Below, in pieces: positions 1 through 7,254 of a stretch of DNA of 28,799 nt; within the stretch, counting starts at the first letter, position 1; each line of letters begins with the position of its first letter. The DNA lies in NCBI GenBank assembly GCA_030550695.1, contig JAUQOX010000007.1, positions 1-28,799 of the forward strand. The letters run 5' to 3'. The stretch comes from Gemmatimonadota bacterium (GTDB taxonomy: Bacteria; Gemmatimonadota; Gemmatimonadetes; Longimicrobiales; Gaopeijiaceae). The notes beneath the pieces were generated by a model, which searched no databases, was not told the DNA's origin, and saw only the letters and a program-made list of their open reading frames with translations. The translations under genes and the position numbers were made by a program.

Positions 1-406
1 ACGTGAAGGCCACGCTTCGGCACCCCAGCCGTTTGGCCGTGCGGGCAATGGTCTCGGGGCTGGCCCGGTCCATGAGGCGGTCCATCTCCCGGCTCTTGGA
101 GATGTCCCAGTTCTGGCAGAACTTGCACGCCAGGTTGCAGCCGGCGGTGCCGAAGGAGAGGATGGGCGTGCCCGGCAAGAAATGGTTCAGGGGCTTCTTT
201 TCGATGGGGTCCACACAGAAGCCCGACGAGCGTCCGTAGGTGGTGAGGACCATGGTCCCCGCCCGGTTGGCCCGGACGAAGCACATCCCCCGCTGGCCCT
301 CGGCCAATCGGCAGAACCGGGGGCAGAGATCGCACTGGATCCGCCCGTCGGGGAGGGGATGCCAGAATCGGCCAGGGGCGCCTTCCAAGGAAGGATCCGT
401 TATCAT
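1..406 (-). CDS. amrS: AmmeMemoRadiSam system radical SAM enzyme (N-terminal part)
   Basis: Radical S-adenosylmethionine enzyme of the AmmeMemoRadiSam family; the reaction is not well established. Only the first 135 codons lie in the window and the gene runs off the left edge. Near the N-terminus is the family's cysteine-rich leader CDLCPRFC followed by GQRGMCFVR, and further in is the radical-SAM cluster motif CNLACKFCQNWDISKSRE, whose CxxxCxxC binds the 4Fe-4S cluster. The ATG at 406-404 is the first good start, but no clear Shine-Dalgarno precedes it. The gene is divergent from the FkbM methyltransferase. The AMMECR1 and Memo partners that often accompany it would have to lie to the left, outside the window. 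Family assignment is secure from the motifs. Confidence 0.9.
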   Translation of the reverse strand, partial: MITDPSLEGAPGRFWHPLPDGRIQCDLCPRFCRLAEGQRGMCFVRANRAGTMVLTTYGRSSGFCVDPIEKKPLNHFLPGTPILSFGTAGCNLACKFCQNWDISKSREMDRLMDRASPETIARTAKRLGCRSVAFT

Positions 407-761
407 AGGTGGAGGCCGGGTCCGGTGTCGGCCGCGGGGGAGGCCATCCGGCAGCGCTGCTGATCACCTTCTTAAGGGTTCCTTACCCTCGGCGCTCCCA
501 GAAGGTTGCGCCTTGGGCGGGCCAGGCCGACAAGGGTGGCGTCCCCTCGGGCGCAGATCTGTGGCGAGATCGGTCGGGCACGGCGGGAGGCTGGGCGTGG
601 CGTCCCCTCGGGCGCGGATCTGTCTGCCGGGGCCATCGGTGTTGCCGCCACGGTCGGGTCGGGCGTAGGTGGGGGTGGCACCTTCACGGTAGCGCTCCGG
701 CATGCTGGGCCAAGGGCTCCGTCGGGGAATGGATCCTCGGGATCGGTTTTCGGGAGGGGGC
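407..761. other. Intergenic region between divergent amrS and FkbM gene
   Basis: No convincing gene is seen here on either strand; the open frames have proline/arginine/glycine-rich content typical of noncoding GC-rich DNA. It contains a 13-bp palindrome, TAAGGGTTCCTTA, at 473-485, and a duplicated 27-bp unit described separately. It must hold the promoters of both flanking genes, but no clear -35/-10 pair can be picked out. Two in-frame ATGs at 702 and 729 are alternative starts for the downstream gene. Confidence 0.5.
536..623. repeat. Pair of 27-bp direct repeats
   Basis: A 27-bp unit beginning GTGGCGTCCCCTCGGGCGC and ending GATCTGT occurs at 536-562 and again at 597-623, with one mismatch (CAG against CGG) and a 61-bp period. 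The region is noncoding and lies between divergent genes. Tandem regulatory sites or a dispersed genomic repeat are both possible. Only two copies are in the window. Confidence 0.75.
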
Positions 762-1685
762 GTGCGCGCGGCGAAAGGAATCGAATCGGCGGTGCGGGCC
801 GCACTCCTTGCACCTCTGGTGTGGATCCGCCATGGGACCCTCTACCCTTCCCGGGTGCGGTTGCCGGGATGTACCCACAGCTTGTTCATCGCTCCCCGGG
901 ACCCCCGGGCCCGGAAGAAGTTCGTGTTCGACGCCGTCCGTGGGCGGGTCTCCCTCCCCTTGCGGTTCTGGCGAGCCTCCCTCGAACGGCTGCGTCCGGC
1001 CTACGCCGTGGACGTAGGGGCCAACTTCGGGGAATGCCTTTGGGGCACCTGCTACCCTCCCGAGACCCGGGTCCTGGGAGTCGAAGCGAATCCGGAGATC
1101 TTTCCCTTCCTGGAACGCTCCTGGGCCGAGCACCCCGATCGGGAACGGATTGCGCTGGCGTGGTGCTTGGCGGCGGACGAGGTATCGGAGGCGGCCTCCT
1201 TCTACGTGGACCGCCGGTGGAGCGGATCGTCCACAGCGGTGGCCGGTCTGAATCCTGGCCACCAGCACAAGGAGTACCGGGTGCCAAGCCGGACCTTGGA
1301 CGCCCTCCGGCCCCCCGACCTCCCGGCCAGGTTCACCCTTCTCTTCAAGATGGATATCGAGGGCTACGAGCCCCGGGCCCTACGGGGCTTTCAGGAGACC
1401 CTGGCGTTGGCGGAACGGGCGGTGGGGTTGGTGGAGTTCGACGAGGGGTACCTCAGGGCCGCGGGGGAATCACCCCTCGAGTATTTCGATTGGCTGTCGG
1501 TCCGCTTCGGGGTGTTCACCCTCCAGAAGCATGGAGAGGGGGCAGCCCTCCGGAGGGTGGCCCGCTACGCCGACCTTCCGAGACCCAAGGGTCCAGGCCG
1601 GCCCATCCATGGGGATCTTCTCCTGGCCACTCCCTCCACACCCCTGGCCGAGCTCCTTCCTCCCGGTTGGACCCTGCAGCCTTGA
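762..1685 (+). CDS. FkbM family SAM-dependent methyltransferase
   Basis: Predicted methyltransferase of the FkbM family, which methylates sugar or natural-product hydroxyl groups; the substrate here is unknown. The SAM-binding glycine loop reads VDVGANFGE at about residues 83-91, and the family motif KMDIEGYEPRAL lies near residue 196. I chose the GTG at 762 because GGGAGG lies four bases upstream. ATGs at 729 and 702 would add 11 or 20 residues but have weaker ribosome sites. Length (307 aa) is normal for the family. It stands alone between amrS and the PadR gene, and its stop lies inside the first copy of a 36-bp direct repeat. A glycan-related role would fit the glycosyltransferases elsewhere in the window but is not shown. 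Confidence 0.85.
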   Translation: MRAAKGIESAVRAALLAPLVWIRHGTLYPSRVRLPGCTHSLFIAPRDPRARKKFVFDAVRGRVSLPLRFWRASLERLRPAYAVDVGANFGECLWGTCYPPETRVLGVEANPEIFPFLERSWAEHPDRERIALAWCLAADEVSEAASFYVDRRWSGSSTAVAGLNPGHQHKEYRVPSRTLDALRPPDLPARFTLLFKMDIEGYEPRALRGFQETLALAERAVGLVEFDEGYLRAAGESPLEYFDWLSVRFGVFTLQKHGEGAALRRVARYADLPRPKGPGRPIHGDLLLATPSTPLAELLPPGWTLQP

Positions 1686-1788
1686 GGTTTGGGACCCTGG
1701 AGCAGGAGGGTGCCACGGGGCAGCGGCAGTGGCCTCGGCGGTGAGCGGGAGACCTTGAGGGGTGGGACCCTTGAGCAGGATGGTGCCC
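1680..1788. repeat. Pair of 36-bp imperfect direct repeats
   Basis: Two 36-bp units at 1680-1715 and 1753-1788 share the skeleton CCTTGAGG..TGGGACCCT.GAGCAGGA.GGTGCC, with five mismatches and a 73-bp period. Each unit also has weak dyad symmetry (TGGGACC against GGTGCCC ends). They lie at and just after the stop codon of the FkbM gene, between its 3' end and the convergent PadR gene. The first copy overlaps the last codons of the methyltransferase. No gene is seen in the remaining 1716-1881. Confidence 0.75.
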
Positions 1789-1881
1789 CAAATGAGTGCG
1801 CCGGCCCCGGGGGGGCTGGCTTCTGTTTCCCCCTCTCCTCCAGACCGCTTGGGGTTCTCCTGGCTGAGCCTGCAGCGGGGC

Positions 1882-2475
1882 CTAGGAGGCCGGCCCACCC
1901 TCCGCCTCTCCGCTGCCCTTGTCCGCCTCGCCTTGCTTGCCGCCGCGGCGAACCTCGAGGATCTCCTCCCGGGCCCGGTCCAAAATCTCCTTGATGCGCC
2001 TACGGGCTTCCGCGTCCAGGGAGGGAGCGAAGGCCGTCTCGAAGGCGGCCTGGGCCAGGCGGGAAAAAGCCGACGAGAGTTCGCGGGTCTCCTTGTTCCA
2101 GACCCGGTGGGTGAAGGCTTCGACCCGGTCGAAGATCTCGTCTACCAGGTCGCCGTGGCGCTCCAAGTACCGGCGCCCATCTTCGGTGATGTGGTAGACC
2201 CGCTTCCCTCCCTCTTCCTTGGAGGTCACCAGCCCCTGGTCCTCCAGCATCTGTAGGGTGGGGTACACGGAGCCGGGGCTGGCCCGATACCATCCTCCGG
2301 CCCGCTTCTCGAGGGCCTGCATGATCTCGTAGCCGTGCATGGGCTGCCGGGAGAGGAGGCGAAGGATCACGAACTTCAGGTCGCCCCTTTCGAAGATCCG
2401 CCAGCGGAAGCGCCGCCCGTAGCGCCCCCCCCAAGCTCCGAATCCGAAGCCTCCCCAGCCTTCTTTTTCCACCAT
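1882..2475 (-). CDS. PadR family transcriptional regulator
   Basis: DNA-binding repressor of the PadR type. The first 20 or so residues are glycine/aromatic-rich (GWGGFGFGAWGGRYGRR), followed by the winged-helix domain with the family signature LKFVILRLLSRQPMHGYEI, then SPGSVYPTLQMLEDQGLV and the wing KRVYHITEDGRRYL. The C-terminal half is helical and charged, as in PadR dimerization regions, and ends in a Lys/Glu/Gly tail. The start at 2475 is supported by AGGAGGG just upstream; an ATG at 2544 would add 23 residues without support. A nested palindrome at 2645-2669 upstream is a candidate operator. The regulated target is unknown; PadR proteins often control efflux systems, but none adjoins. 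Confidence 0.9.
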   Translation of the reverse strand: MVEKEGWGGFGFGAWGGRYGRRFRWRIFERGDLKFVILRLLSRQPMHGYEIMQALEKRAGGWYRASPGSVYPTLQMLEDQGLVTSKEEGGKRVYHITEDGRRYLERHGDLVDEIFDRVEAFTHRVWNKETRELSSAFSRLAQAAFETAFAPSLDAEARRRIKEILDRAREEILEVRRGGKQGEADKGSGEAEGGPAS

Positions 2476-2816
2476 GGTATCCCTCCTGCCGATGGTTCTG
2501 GAAATGGCTTTGCCGGTGGTCGGCCTCGGGCGCTTCCGGCCCACGTCCGCCCGAACCGAAGGGCTGCCATCACGCCGGACCCCGAGGCCCTCCGGGAAAC
2601 GCTCGTTCTGAGCACGGTTCCTGCCGAAATCGTTCCATCACAGCACGATATATCGTAACGATAGATCGTCACCGGGACAAGGGGAGGGAGGGCGGAGGGG
2701 ATCTGGCGCCCCGGCGCTCGACGTGGGACATTGCCGATGGTCGGCGAAATCCCCTGCCCTGGGGGAAGAGAGGGGGGGAGATGCTGCCGATCCGACCCGC
2801 CTCCAGGAGGAAATCC
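2476..2816. other. Divergent intergenic region, PadR / OCD-family gene
   Basis: This spacer separates the leftward PadR gene from the rightward OCD-family gene and has no convincing gene. Its one AT-rich island is the nested palindrome at 2645-2669. The stretch 2781-2816 could be translated as an extension of the OCD protein from an ATG at 2781, but the GTG at 2817 has the better ribosome site. Confidence 0.55.
2645..2669. promoter_or_regulatory. Nested palindromes, candidate PadR operator
   Basis: Two 12-bp dyads lie side by side: ACGATATATCGT (2645-2656, perfect) and ACGATAGATCGT (2658-2669, 5-bp arms). Across their junction sits a third perfect dyad, TATCGTAACGATA (2651-2663). The site is upstream of both divergent genes, about 170 bp from the PadR start. 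PadR regulators commonly bind inverted repeats and autoregulate, so this is the best operator candidate. Binding is inferred, not shown. Confidence 0.55.
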
Positions 2817-3791
2817 GTGGCCGGCTTCGTTCTTCGTTACCTCTCCCGCAAAGACGTGGAAGGGTTGGCCCTTCCCATGTCCGAGGTGATCCACGCGGTG
2901 GAAGGGGCCCTCAGGGAAAAAGGGCAGGGGACCGCGGAGATGCCCCCCAAACCGGGGATCCACCCGGCGCCCGATGCCTTCCTCCACGCCATGCCGGCTC
3001 TTTTGAAGGAGGCCGGTGCGGCAGGTCTAAAATGGATCGCAGGGTATCCGCAGAATCTTGCCAAGGGCCTGCCCTACATTTCCGGCCTTTTCATCCTGAA
3101 CGATGTGGGCACCGGTCTTCCTTTGGCTGTCATGGATGCCACCTGGATCACGGGGGTGCGGACCGGAGCGGCCACGGCGGTGGCGGCCCGGTACCTGGCG
3201 CGGCCCGAGGCCTCGTCGGTGGGGATCCTGGCCTGCGGGCTCCAAGGCCGGACGAACCTGGAAGCCCTGGCCTGCCTTTTTCCCTTGCAACGGGTCCATG
3301 CCTACGATGTCAAGGTGGAGGCGGCTTGCCGTTATGCCGAAGAGATGGGTCCCCGCCTGGGTTTGGACGTGCGGGTGGTTTCCTCGCCTCGGGAAGCCGT
3401 GGAAGGGATGGATCTGGTGGTGACCAGCGGGCCGATCCGAAAAGATCCGTTCCCTAGCATTCCCGCGGGATGGCTCGCATCGGGGAGCTTCGCCTGTGCC
3501 TTGGATTTCGACTCTTACTGGACCCCCGAGGCCATGGCCGAGGTGGATCTGTTGGCCACGGATGACCGTTCCCAGTTGAGCTACTACCGCTCGGTGGGCT
3601 ATTTCCGGAACACCCCCGAACCTCATCTGGACCTTGGAGATCTGGTCACCGGCCGACATCCTGGCCGGACGTCGCCCCACCAGCGTACCATGAGCCTCAA
3701 TCTTGGCCTGGCGGTGGAAGACGTGGCCACCGCCCGCCTCCTCTACCGGAAAGCCCTGGAAGCGGGGGCCGGGGTAGAGCTGGAGCTGTGA
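2817..3791 (+). CDS. Ornithine cyclodeaminase / mu-crystallin family protein
   Basis: NAD(P)-dependent enzyme of the ornithine cyclodeaminase, alanine dehydrogenase and mu-crystallin superfamily. Members act on amino or imino acids such as ornithine, alanine or ketimines; the substrate cannot be decided here. After an N-terminal YLSRKDVEGL segment come the substrate-side region FLHAMPA...GLKWIAGYPQN, the conserved ISGLFILND and DATWITGVRTGAATAVAARYL segments, and a Rossmann nucleotide loop GILACGLQGRTNLEAL. The C-terminus (LNLGLAVEDVATARLLYRKA) is also typical. The GTG at 2817 is preferred because AGGAGG lies six bases upstream; an ATG at 2781 would add 12 residues. Length (324 aa) is normal. 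No biosynthetic neighbours point to a pathway. Confidence 0.88.
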   Translation: MAGFVLRYLSRKDVEGLALPMSEVIHAVEGALREKGQGTAEMPPKPGIHPAPDAFLHAMPALLKEAGAAGLKWIAGYPQNLAKGLPYISGLFILNDVGTGLPLAVMDATWITGVRTGAATAVAARYLARPEASSVGILACGLQGRTNLEALACLFPLQRVHAYDVKVEAACRYAEEMGPRLGLDVRVVSSPREAVEGMDLVVTSGPIRKDPFPSIPAGWLASGSFACALDFDSYWTPEAMAEVDLLATDDRSQLSYYRSVGYFRNTPEPHLDLGDLVTGRHPGRTSPHQRTMSLNLGLAVEDVATARLLYRKALEAGAGVELEL

Positions 3792-3896
3792 GCCGGGTCT
3801 TCCCTGACGCTGTGCGTGCACCGCTCCGGCTGCTGCCTCGGCTGAAGCTTCCCTCGGACTTTTCGACCTCTCCACACCCCAATCCCCAGGACCGAC

Positions 3897-4670
3897 ATGG
3901 CCCCGTTCACACCGCCCTTTCCTGTGCTTTTCCTGCATGCCTTTCCTCTGAACGGTCGGATGTGGGACGACCAGAAGGCCTTTCTCGTGGAACACCTGGG
4001 ATGGCCGCCGAACCTGGTCTTGGCACCCCACCACCCGGGCTTCGGAGACGCACCTGGGGTGGAAGGGGGGTTGGATGCTTTCGCCGCCAAGGCCTTGGAG
4101 ACCCTCGACCGGGCGGGGTTGGACCGGGCGGTGGTGGTGGGCCTCTCCATGGGGGGATATGTGGCCTTCCGCCTCTATGCCCGTTGGCCCCAGCGGGTGG
4201 CGGCTATGGTGCTGGCCGACACCCGGGCCGGCCCCGACGACGAGGTGGGCCGGGCGCGGCGAACCGAGCAGGCGGCCCGGGTGCGGAGGGAGGGGGTGGG
4301 GTGGCTTCCCGACGCCCTGCTTCCCGCCCTGCTGGGGGAAACCACCCGGCGGGACCGGCCCGAGGTGGTGGAAAGGGTGCGCCGGATGATGCTCGAGGCC
4401 AGCCCTGAGGGGGTCGCGGCGGCCCTGGAAGCCATGAGGGAGAGGCCCGACTCCACCCCCCTTCTGGCGAGCGTTTCCGTGCCCGTGCTGGCGGTGGTAG
4501 GTGAAGAAGACACCCTGACGCCCCTCGAGGAGGCGCGGAAGATCGCCGAGGGGGTTCCCGTGGGCAGGCTGGCGGTGCTTCCGGGGGCCGGGCACCTGTC
4601 GAATCTGGAGAATCCCCACGCCTTCGGCAGGGCCTTGGCGGAGTTCCTGAAATCCCTGGGGGAGCCTTGA
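3897..4670 (+). CDS. Alpha/beta hydrolase
   Basis: Serine hydrolase of the alpha/beta fold, probably cytoplasmic since no signal peptide is present. The protein has the oxyanion-region LFLHAFPLNGRMWD near residue 12 and the nucleophile elbow VVGLSMGGYVAF with Ser84. The acid residue lies in VVGEEDTLTP and the catalytic histidine in LPGAGHLSNLENP near the C-terminus, so the triad is complete. The 257-residue length matches the esterase, lactonase and haloperoxidase-like group. Substrate is not predictable. It follows the OCD-family gene after about 105 bp with only a weak ribosome site at the ATG, so cotranscription is possible but unproven. Confidence 0.88.
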   Translation: MAPFTPPFPVLFLHAFPLNGRMWDDQKAFLVEHLGWPPNLVLAPHHPGFGDAPGVEGGLDAFAAKALETLDRAGLDRAVVVGLSMGGYVAFRLYARWPQRVAAMVLADTRAGPDDEVGRARRTEQAARVRREGVGWLPDALLPALLGETTRRDRPEVVERVRRMMLEASPEGVAAALEAMRERPDSTPLLASVSVPVLAVVGEEDTLTPLEEARKIAEGVPVGRLAVLPGAGHLSNLENPHAFGRALAEFLKSLGEP

Positions 4671-4865
4671 GCCGGAGGGGCGCCTAGAGAAAGATGTCCC
4701 ATTGGGCTATCCCCCTTTCCCCCGCTGCCGGCCTTTTTTTGCCCGAGGAAGCCGGAACGTCCGGCAGGGGTGGGCGAAAGCGGTGGTCGTGGCTGCCTGC
4801 CCCCGGTCTTCGGCGTCGGGGGAGCGTGTTCCAAGAGCAGGAAGCAAGGAAAGGCCGCGTCTTCG

Positions 4866-4893
4866 TTGTCGGTTGGGCGGGTTTACGTATCGT
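4866..4893 (+). promoter_or_regulatory. Possible promoter for the small peptide gene
   Basis: TTGTCG (4866-4871) and TATCGT (4888-4893) are separated by 16 bases and resemble -35 and -10 boxes in one of the few less GC-rich stretches of this gap. Transcription from here would include the folded leader at 4941-5016. The match is weak. Confidence 0.3.
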
Positions 4894-4940
4894 ACCAGCA
4901 ACCTTCTTCCATGGTTTGTCCTCCAGGCTGTGCCTCCCTT

Positions 4941-5016
4941 GGTTCCGGGACCGGTGTGCCGGCCTCCGTCCTTCCGGGTCGTGCCTTCGGGCGGCTCGCA
5001 GGCCGGGCACGGAACC
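4941..5016 (+). ncRNA. Strongly structured RNA leader
   Basis: GTGCCGGCCT (4956-4965) pairs with AGGCCGGGCAC (5000-5010) with one bulged base. Beyond an asymmetric bulge, GGTTCCG (4941-4947) pairs with CGGAACC (5010-5016; the shared C at 5010 can close only one of the two helices). Inside the loop is a small GCC-TTCG-GGC hairpin (4983-4992) with the very stable UUCG tetraloop. The structure ends 31 bases before the start codon of the four-cysteine peptide and close to its ribosome site. It could be a cis-regulatory leader, a processing site or an attenuator. No known riboswitch class is recognised, and there is no U-tract after it. Confidence 0.45.
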
Positions 5017-5047
5017 GTTCGCACCCATTCAACCTGGAGGATTCACC

Positions 5048-5299
5048 ATGTGGAAGAGCACTTCGATGTTTCGGCAGGCGGTCATCCTGGCGACGGTCGG
5101 GACGGCCGGGCTCCAGAGCCCTGTTTTCGCCGAGGGCGAAACGGAGCGGTGTGTGAGAAGCGCCATCGCCGATTGCGCGGAGGCCATGGAAGACGCCAAC
5201 TGGCTGGAAAGGATCGCCCTGGGGGTCCTCTGCTCTTCGCTGATCAGCGCTTGCTTGATCGATGGGGCAGCGCAGAATCTTGTCGCGAAGATGGAGTGA
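5048..5299 (+). CDS. Small secreted four-cysteine peptide precursor, unknown function
   Basis: An 83-residue protein I do not recognise. The N-terminus (MWKSTSMFRQAVILATVGTAG) is a typical signal peptide: basic start, hydrophobic core and a VFA-EG cleavage site after about residue 28. The mature part is about 55 residues with exactly four cysteines, Cys35-x7-Cys43 and Cys62-x6-Cys69, each pair in a probable amphipathic helix, suggesting a disulfide-linked helical hairpin. The ATG is well placed after CTGGAGG. A structured leader precedes the gene, and a membrane-anchored propeller-like protein and an ABC ATPase/permease follow, so it may be exported cargo, a signal or a binding partner of that set. 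Function is unknown. Coding character is supported by the ribosome site, signal peptide and cysteine pattern. Confidence 0.7.
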   Translation: MWKSTSMFRQAVILATVGTAGLQSPVFAEGETERCVRSAIADCAEAMEDANWLERIALGVLCSSLISACLIDGAAQNLVAKME

Positions 5300-5432
5300 A
5301 GTTAGGGGTGGCGGCTGCCGGCGGGTCTCACGGGACCCTTTCGGCGTGAACAGCCACCGGTAGCAATCCGTATCCGGAGCACCTCGGGTTTTCGCTCCAG
5401 GTGCCGTGTACCCTTCAACCTCATGGCCCGGC

Positions 5433-6512
5433 ATGCGAGCCGTTCACATCGTGTTTTCAACTTTGGCGGTCGTCTCGGCGGGGCTGGCGGGCCTTCTGTG
5501 GCTCGGCCGGTCGGCCGAGGGTGCGGCGAGCCCCACCGAGCCGGCCAAGGGCGCTTTGGCGCCTTTCCTGGGAGATTCCGCCGCCTGGCTCGAGGTGGGT
5601 CGGTTGGAGGGAGCGGCCGGCTCGCCGGTGGATCTGGCGGCGAACGACTCCGGGGTGGTGGTCCTCTTCGCCGCCGAATGGTATTGGGTGCAAGGTGGGA
5701 TCGTGGCGGGGGGGTTCGGGGACCCTGTCCCCGGTTCTCCCCATTTCCTGGCCCAACCCAAAGGCGTGGCGTTGGGGAAAGGGCAGGTCCTGATCCTGGA
5801 ACAAGCGGGGCCGCGGGTCTCCTTCTGGGACCGGGCGGGAGCCCGCCTCGGGGAGATCCCTCTCCCTCCACCCCCGGAGGGGTTCGGGTTGCCGTTGCAG
5901 GTCTTGGCCGACGGCGAGGGGAACCCCTTGGTTCTCACGCTGGTGCAGCTTCCCCGGGGAGACGCCCGCTGGGAAGTGGGGCGCCTGTCCTGGGACGCCT
6001 CGCCGCAAGGCCTTTTCTCCCTGCCGGCCTCTCGTCCGTCAGGCCTTTTTGCACGCCCCTTCCTGGCAAGGTCGGGGGCCCATCTGTTGGCCCTTATGGC
6101 TTTGGATCATCAGCTATATTCCGTTCCCCTGGAAGGCGGCCGGGTCGAGCAGGTGTCCCAACGGCGGGATCCCCCCCTCTGGGCGGTGCCCCCCCGGGTC
6201 AGGGCTCGCTACCAGAGCCGGATCGGGGCCCTCGGGGGGGGGCGTTTGGGCGACCTCATGGACCTGCCCCCTTATTACCCGTCGGTTCGCGATCTGACGG
6301 TAAGACCGGACGGGACCCTCCTGGTGGCGGTGACGGTGGATGAGGACCGCCAGCACCTGGAGGTGATCTCCCCCCAGGGAGAACCGCTCTTTCGCTTCAA
6401 CCGGGAGGGGTATACCTCTCCTCTCTTTTTGGACGGCGGCAAAGCCTTCCTCCTCGCAGAAACTCTGGAAGGGACGGTCATCTATGAGCTTATCCCCCGC
6501 GGATCCCCTTGA
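5433..6512 (+). CDS. Membrane-anchored beta-propeller-like protein
   Basis: Hypothetical protein of 359 residues. It opens with a hydrophobic segment (AVHIVFSTLAVVSAGLAGLLWLG) that acts as signal peptide or N-terminal anchor, so the rest should be outside the cytoplasmic membrane. The body has repeated short beta-strand units of NHL/six-bladed-propeller type, for example PKGVALGKGQVLILEQAGPR, then VRDLTVRPDGTLLVAVTVDE and LEVISPQGEPLFRF. No catalytic motif is seen. Either the GTG at 5406 or the ATG at 5433 could start it; neither has a strong ribosome site. Its 3' end overlaps the ABC ATPase gene by 29 bp, which implies translational coupling with the transporter. A ligand- or peptide-sensing role is a guess. 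Confidence 0.65.
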   Translation: MRAVHIVFSTLAVVSAGLAGLLWLGRSAEGAASPTEPAKGALAPFLGDSAAWLEVGRLEGAAGSPVDLAANDSGVVVLFAAEWYWVQGGIVAGGFGDPVPGSPHFLAQPKGVALGKGQVLILEQAGPRVSFWDRAGARLGEIPLPPPPEGFGLPLQVLADGEGNPLVLTLVQLPRGDARWEVGRLSWDASPQGLFSLPASRPSGLFARPFLARSGAHLLALMALDHQLYSVPLEGGRVEQVSQRRDPPLWAVPPRVRARYQSRIGALGGGRLGDLMDLPPYYPSVRDLTVRPDGTLLVAVTVDEDRQHLEVISPQGEPLFRFNREGYTSPLFLDGGKAFLLAETLEGTVIYELIPRGSP

Positions 6513-7254
6513 AGGAGGTCAGGCCCGCCCCACGGGGACCGTCTTCATCGAGGCCCGAAACCTCGAGGTGGGCTATCGTTCCAAGGGTTCGTTCAACCCA
6601 GGGCTCAAGGGGTTTTCCGCCACCTTCGGCCCCGGCATCACGGGCTTGATCGGCCCCAACGGTGCCGGCAAGAGCACCTTCCTGCGCACCGTGTGCGGGC
6701 TTCTGGAGCCCAGGGGAGGGGAGCTGAAGGTAGGGGGGAAGAGTCCCCGTGCCTACGTGGAGACCCACGGCGTGGGGTTTCTTCCGGAGGTTCCTCATTT
6801 CCCATCGTTTCTCACCGTGGGGGAATTCCTTGACGGAGTGGCCGGGGCCCTCGCCGACGGCGCCAAGCCTTCTGCCGACTATGGGTACGTACCGGGGCTG
6901 GATCTCCTGCTGGACCGCGGCGTGCAGGAACTTTCCCAAGGACAGCGGAAGAAGGTGGCCCTGGGCGCAGCCCTCATGGGGGCTCCGGAGGTGGTCCTTC
7001 TGGATGAGCCCACCAACGGATTGGACCCCGTGGCGGTAAGGGAACTCCGCGAGCTCCTTGCGGAACTGGGCAGGCAGGGGTTCACCGTGGTGGTGTCATC
7101 CCATCACCTCGACGAGCTGCAGAGGTTGGCGGACGCCCTGGTCTTCGTGTTGGATGGCAAGGCCTTGGGATCGTGGAGTCGCGAGGAGGCCCTTTCCGCC
7201 TTCGGCAGTCTCGATGTCCTCTATGAACAGGCTTTCTTCGGGAGGATTTCATGA
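6484..7254 (+). CDS. ABC transporter ATP-binding protein
   Basis: Cytoplasmic ATPase subunit of an ABC transporter, 256 residues. It shows Walker A GPNGAGKST (about residues 57-65), the signature LSQGQRKK, Walker B VVLLDEPTNGLDP and the H-loop VVSSHH in the right order and spacing. The pattern resembles CcmA/NatA-type exporter ATPases (one ATPase plus a separate permease), not substrate-binding-protein importers. The gene overlaps the propeller gene upstream by 29 bp and the permease gene downstream by 4 bp (ATGA), a tightly coupled operon. Substrate is unknown; the neighbouring small secreted peptide is the obvious candidate to test. Confidence 0.93.
   Translation: MSLSPADPLEGGQARPTGTVFIEARNLEVGYRSKGSFNPGLKGFSATFGPGITGLIGPNGAGKSTFLRTVCGLLEPRGGELKVGGKSPRAYVETHGVGFLPEVPHFPSFLTVGEFLDGVAGALADGAKPSADYGYVPGLDLLLDRGVQELSQGQRKKVALGAALMGAPEVVLLDEPTNGLDPVAVRELRELLAELGRQGFTVVVSSHHLDELQRLADALVFVLDGKALGSWSREEALSAFGSLDVLYEQAFFGRIS

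Larger units (their letters stand above)
4671..5047. other. Intergenic region and long leader of the small peptide gene
   Basis: This 377-bp gap holds no convincing gene. It contains a run of seven T at 4734-4740, a short perfect hairpin GCCGGA-ACG-TCCGGC at 4751-4765, a weak promoter candidate at 4866-4893 and a large paired structure at 4941-5016. The ribosome site CTGGAGG sits just ahead of the ATG at 5048. Confidence 0.5.

Noticed and set aside
536..623. Repeat pair as a CRISPR remnant
   Set aside because: Only two copies and no cas gene; the 34-bp spacer is of plausible size but nothing else supports an array.
472..813. Small minus-strand open frame in the amrS/FkbM spacer
   Set aside because: Low-complexity Pro/Arg composition, no ribosome site, contains the direct repeats and overlaps the start of the FkbM gene.
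4734..4740. Run of seven T as an intrinsic terminator for the alpha/beta hydrolase
   Set aside because: No stable stem lies immediately upstream of it; the nearest hairpin (4751-4765) is on the wrong side.
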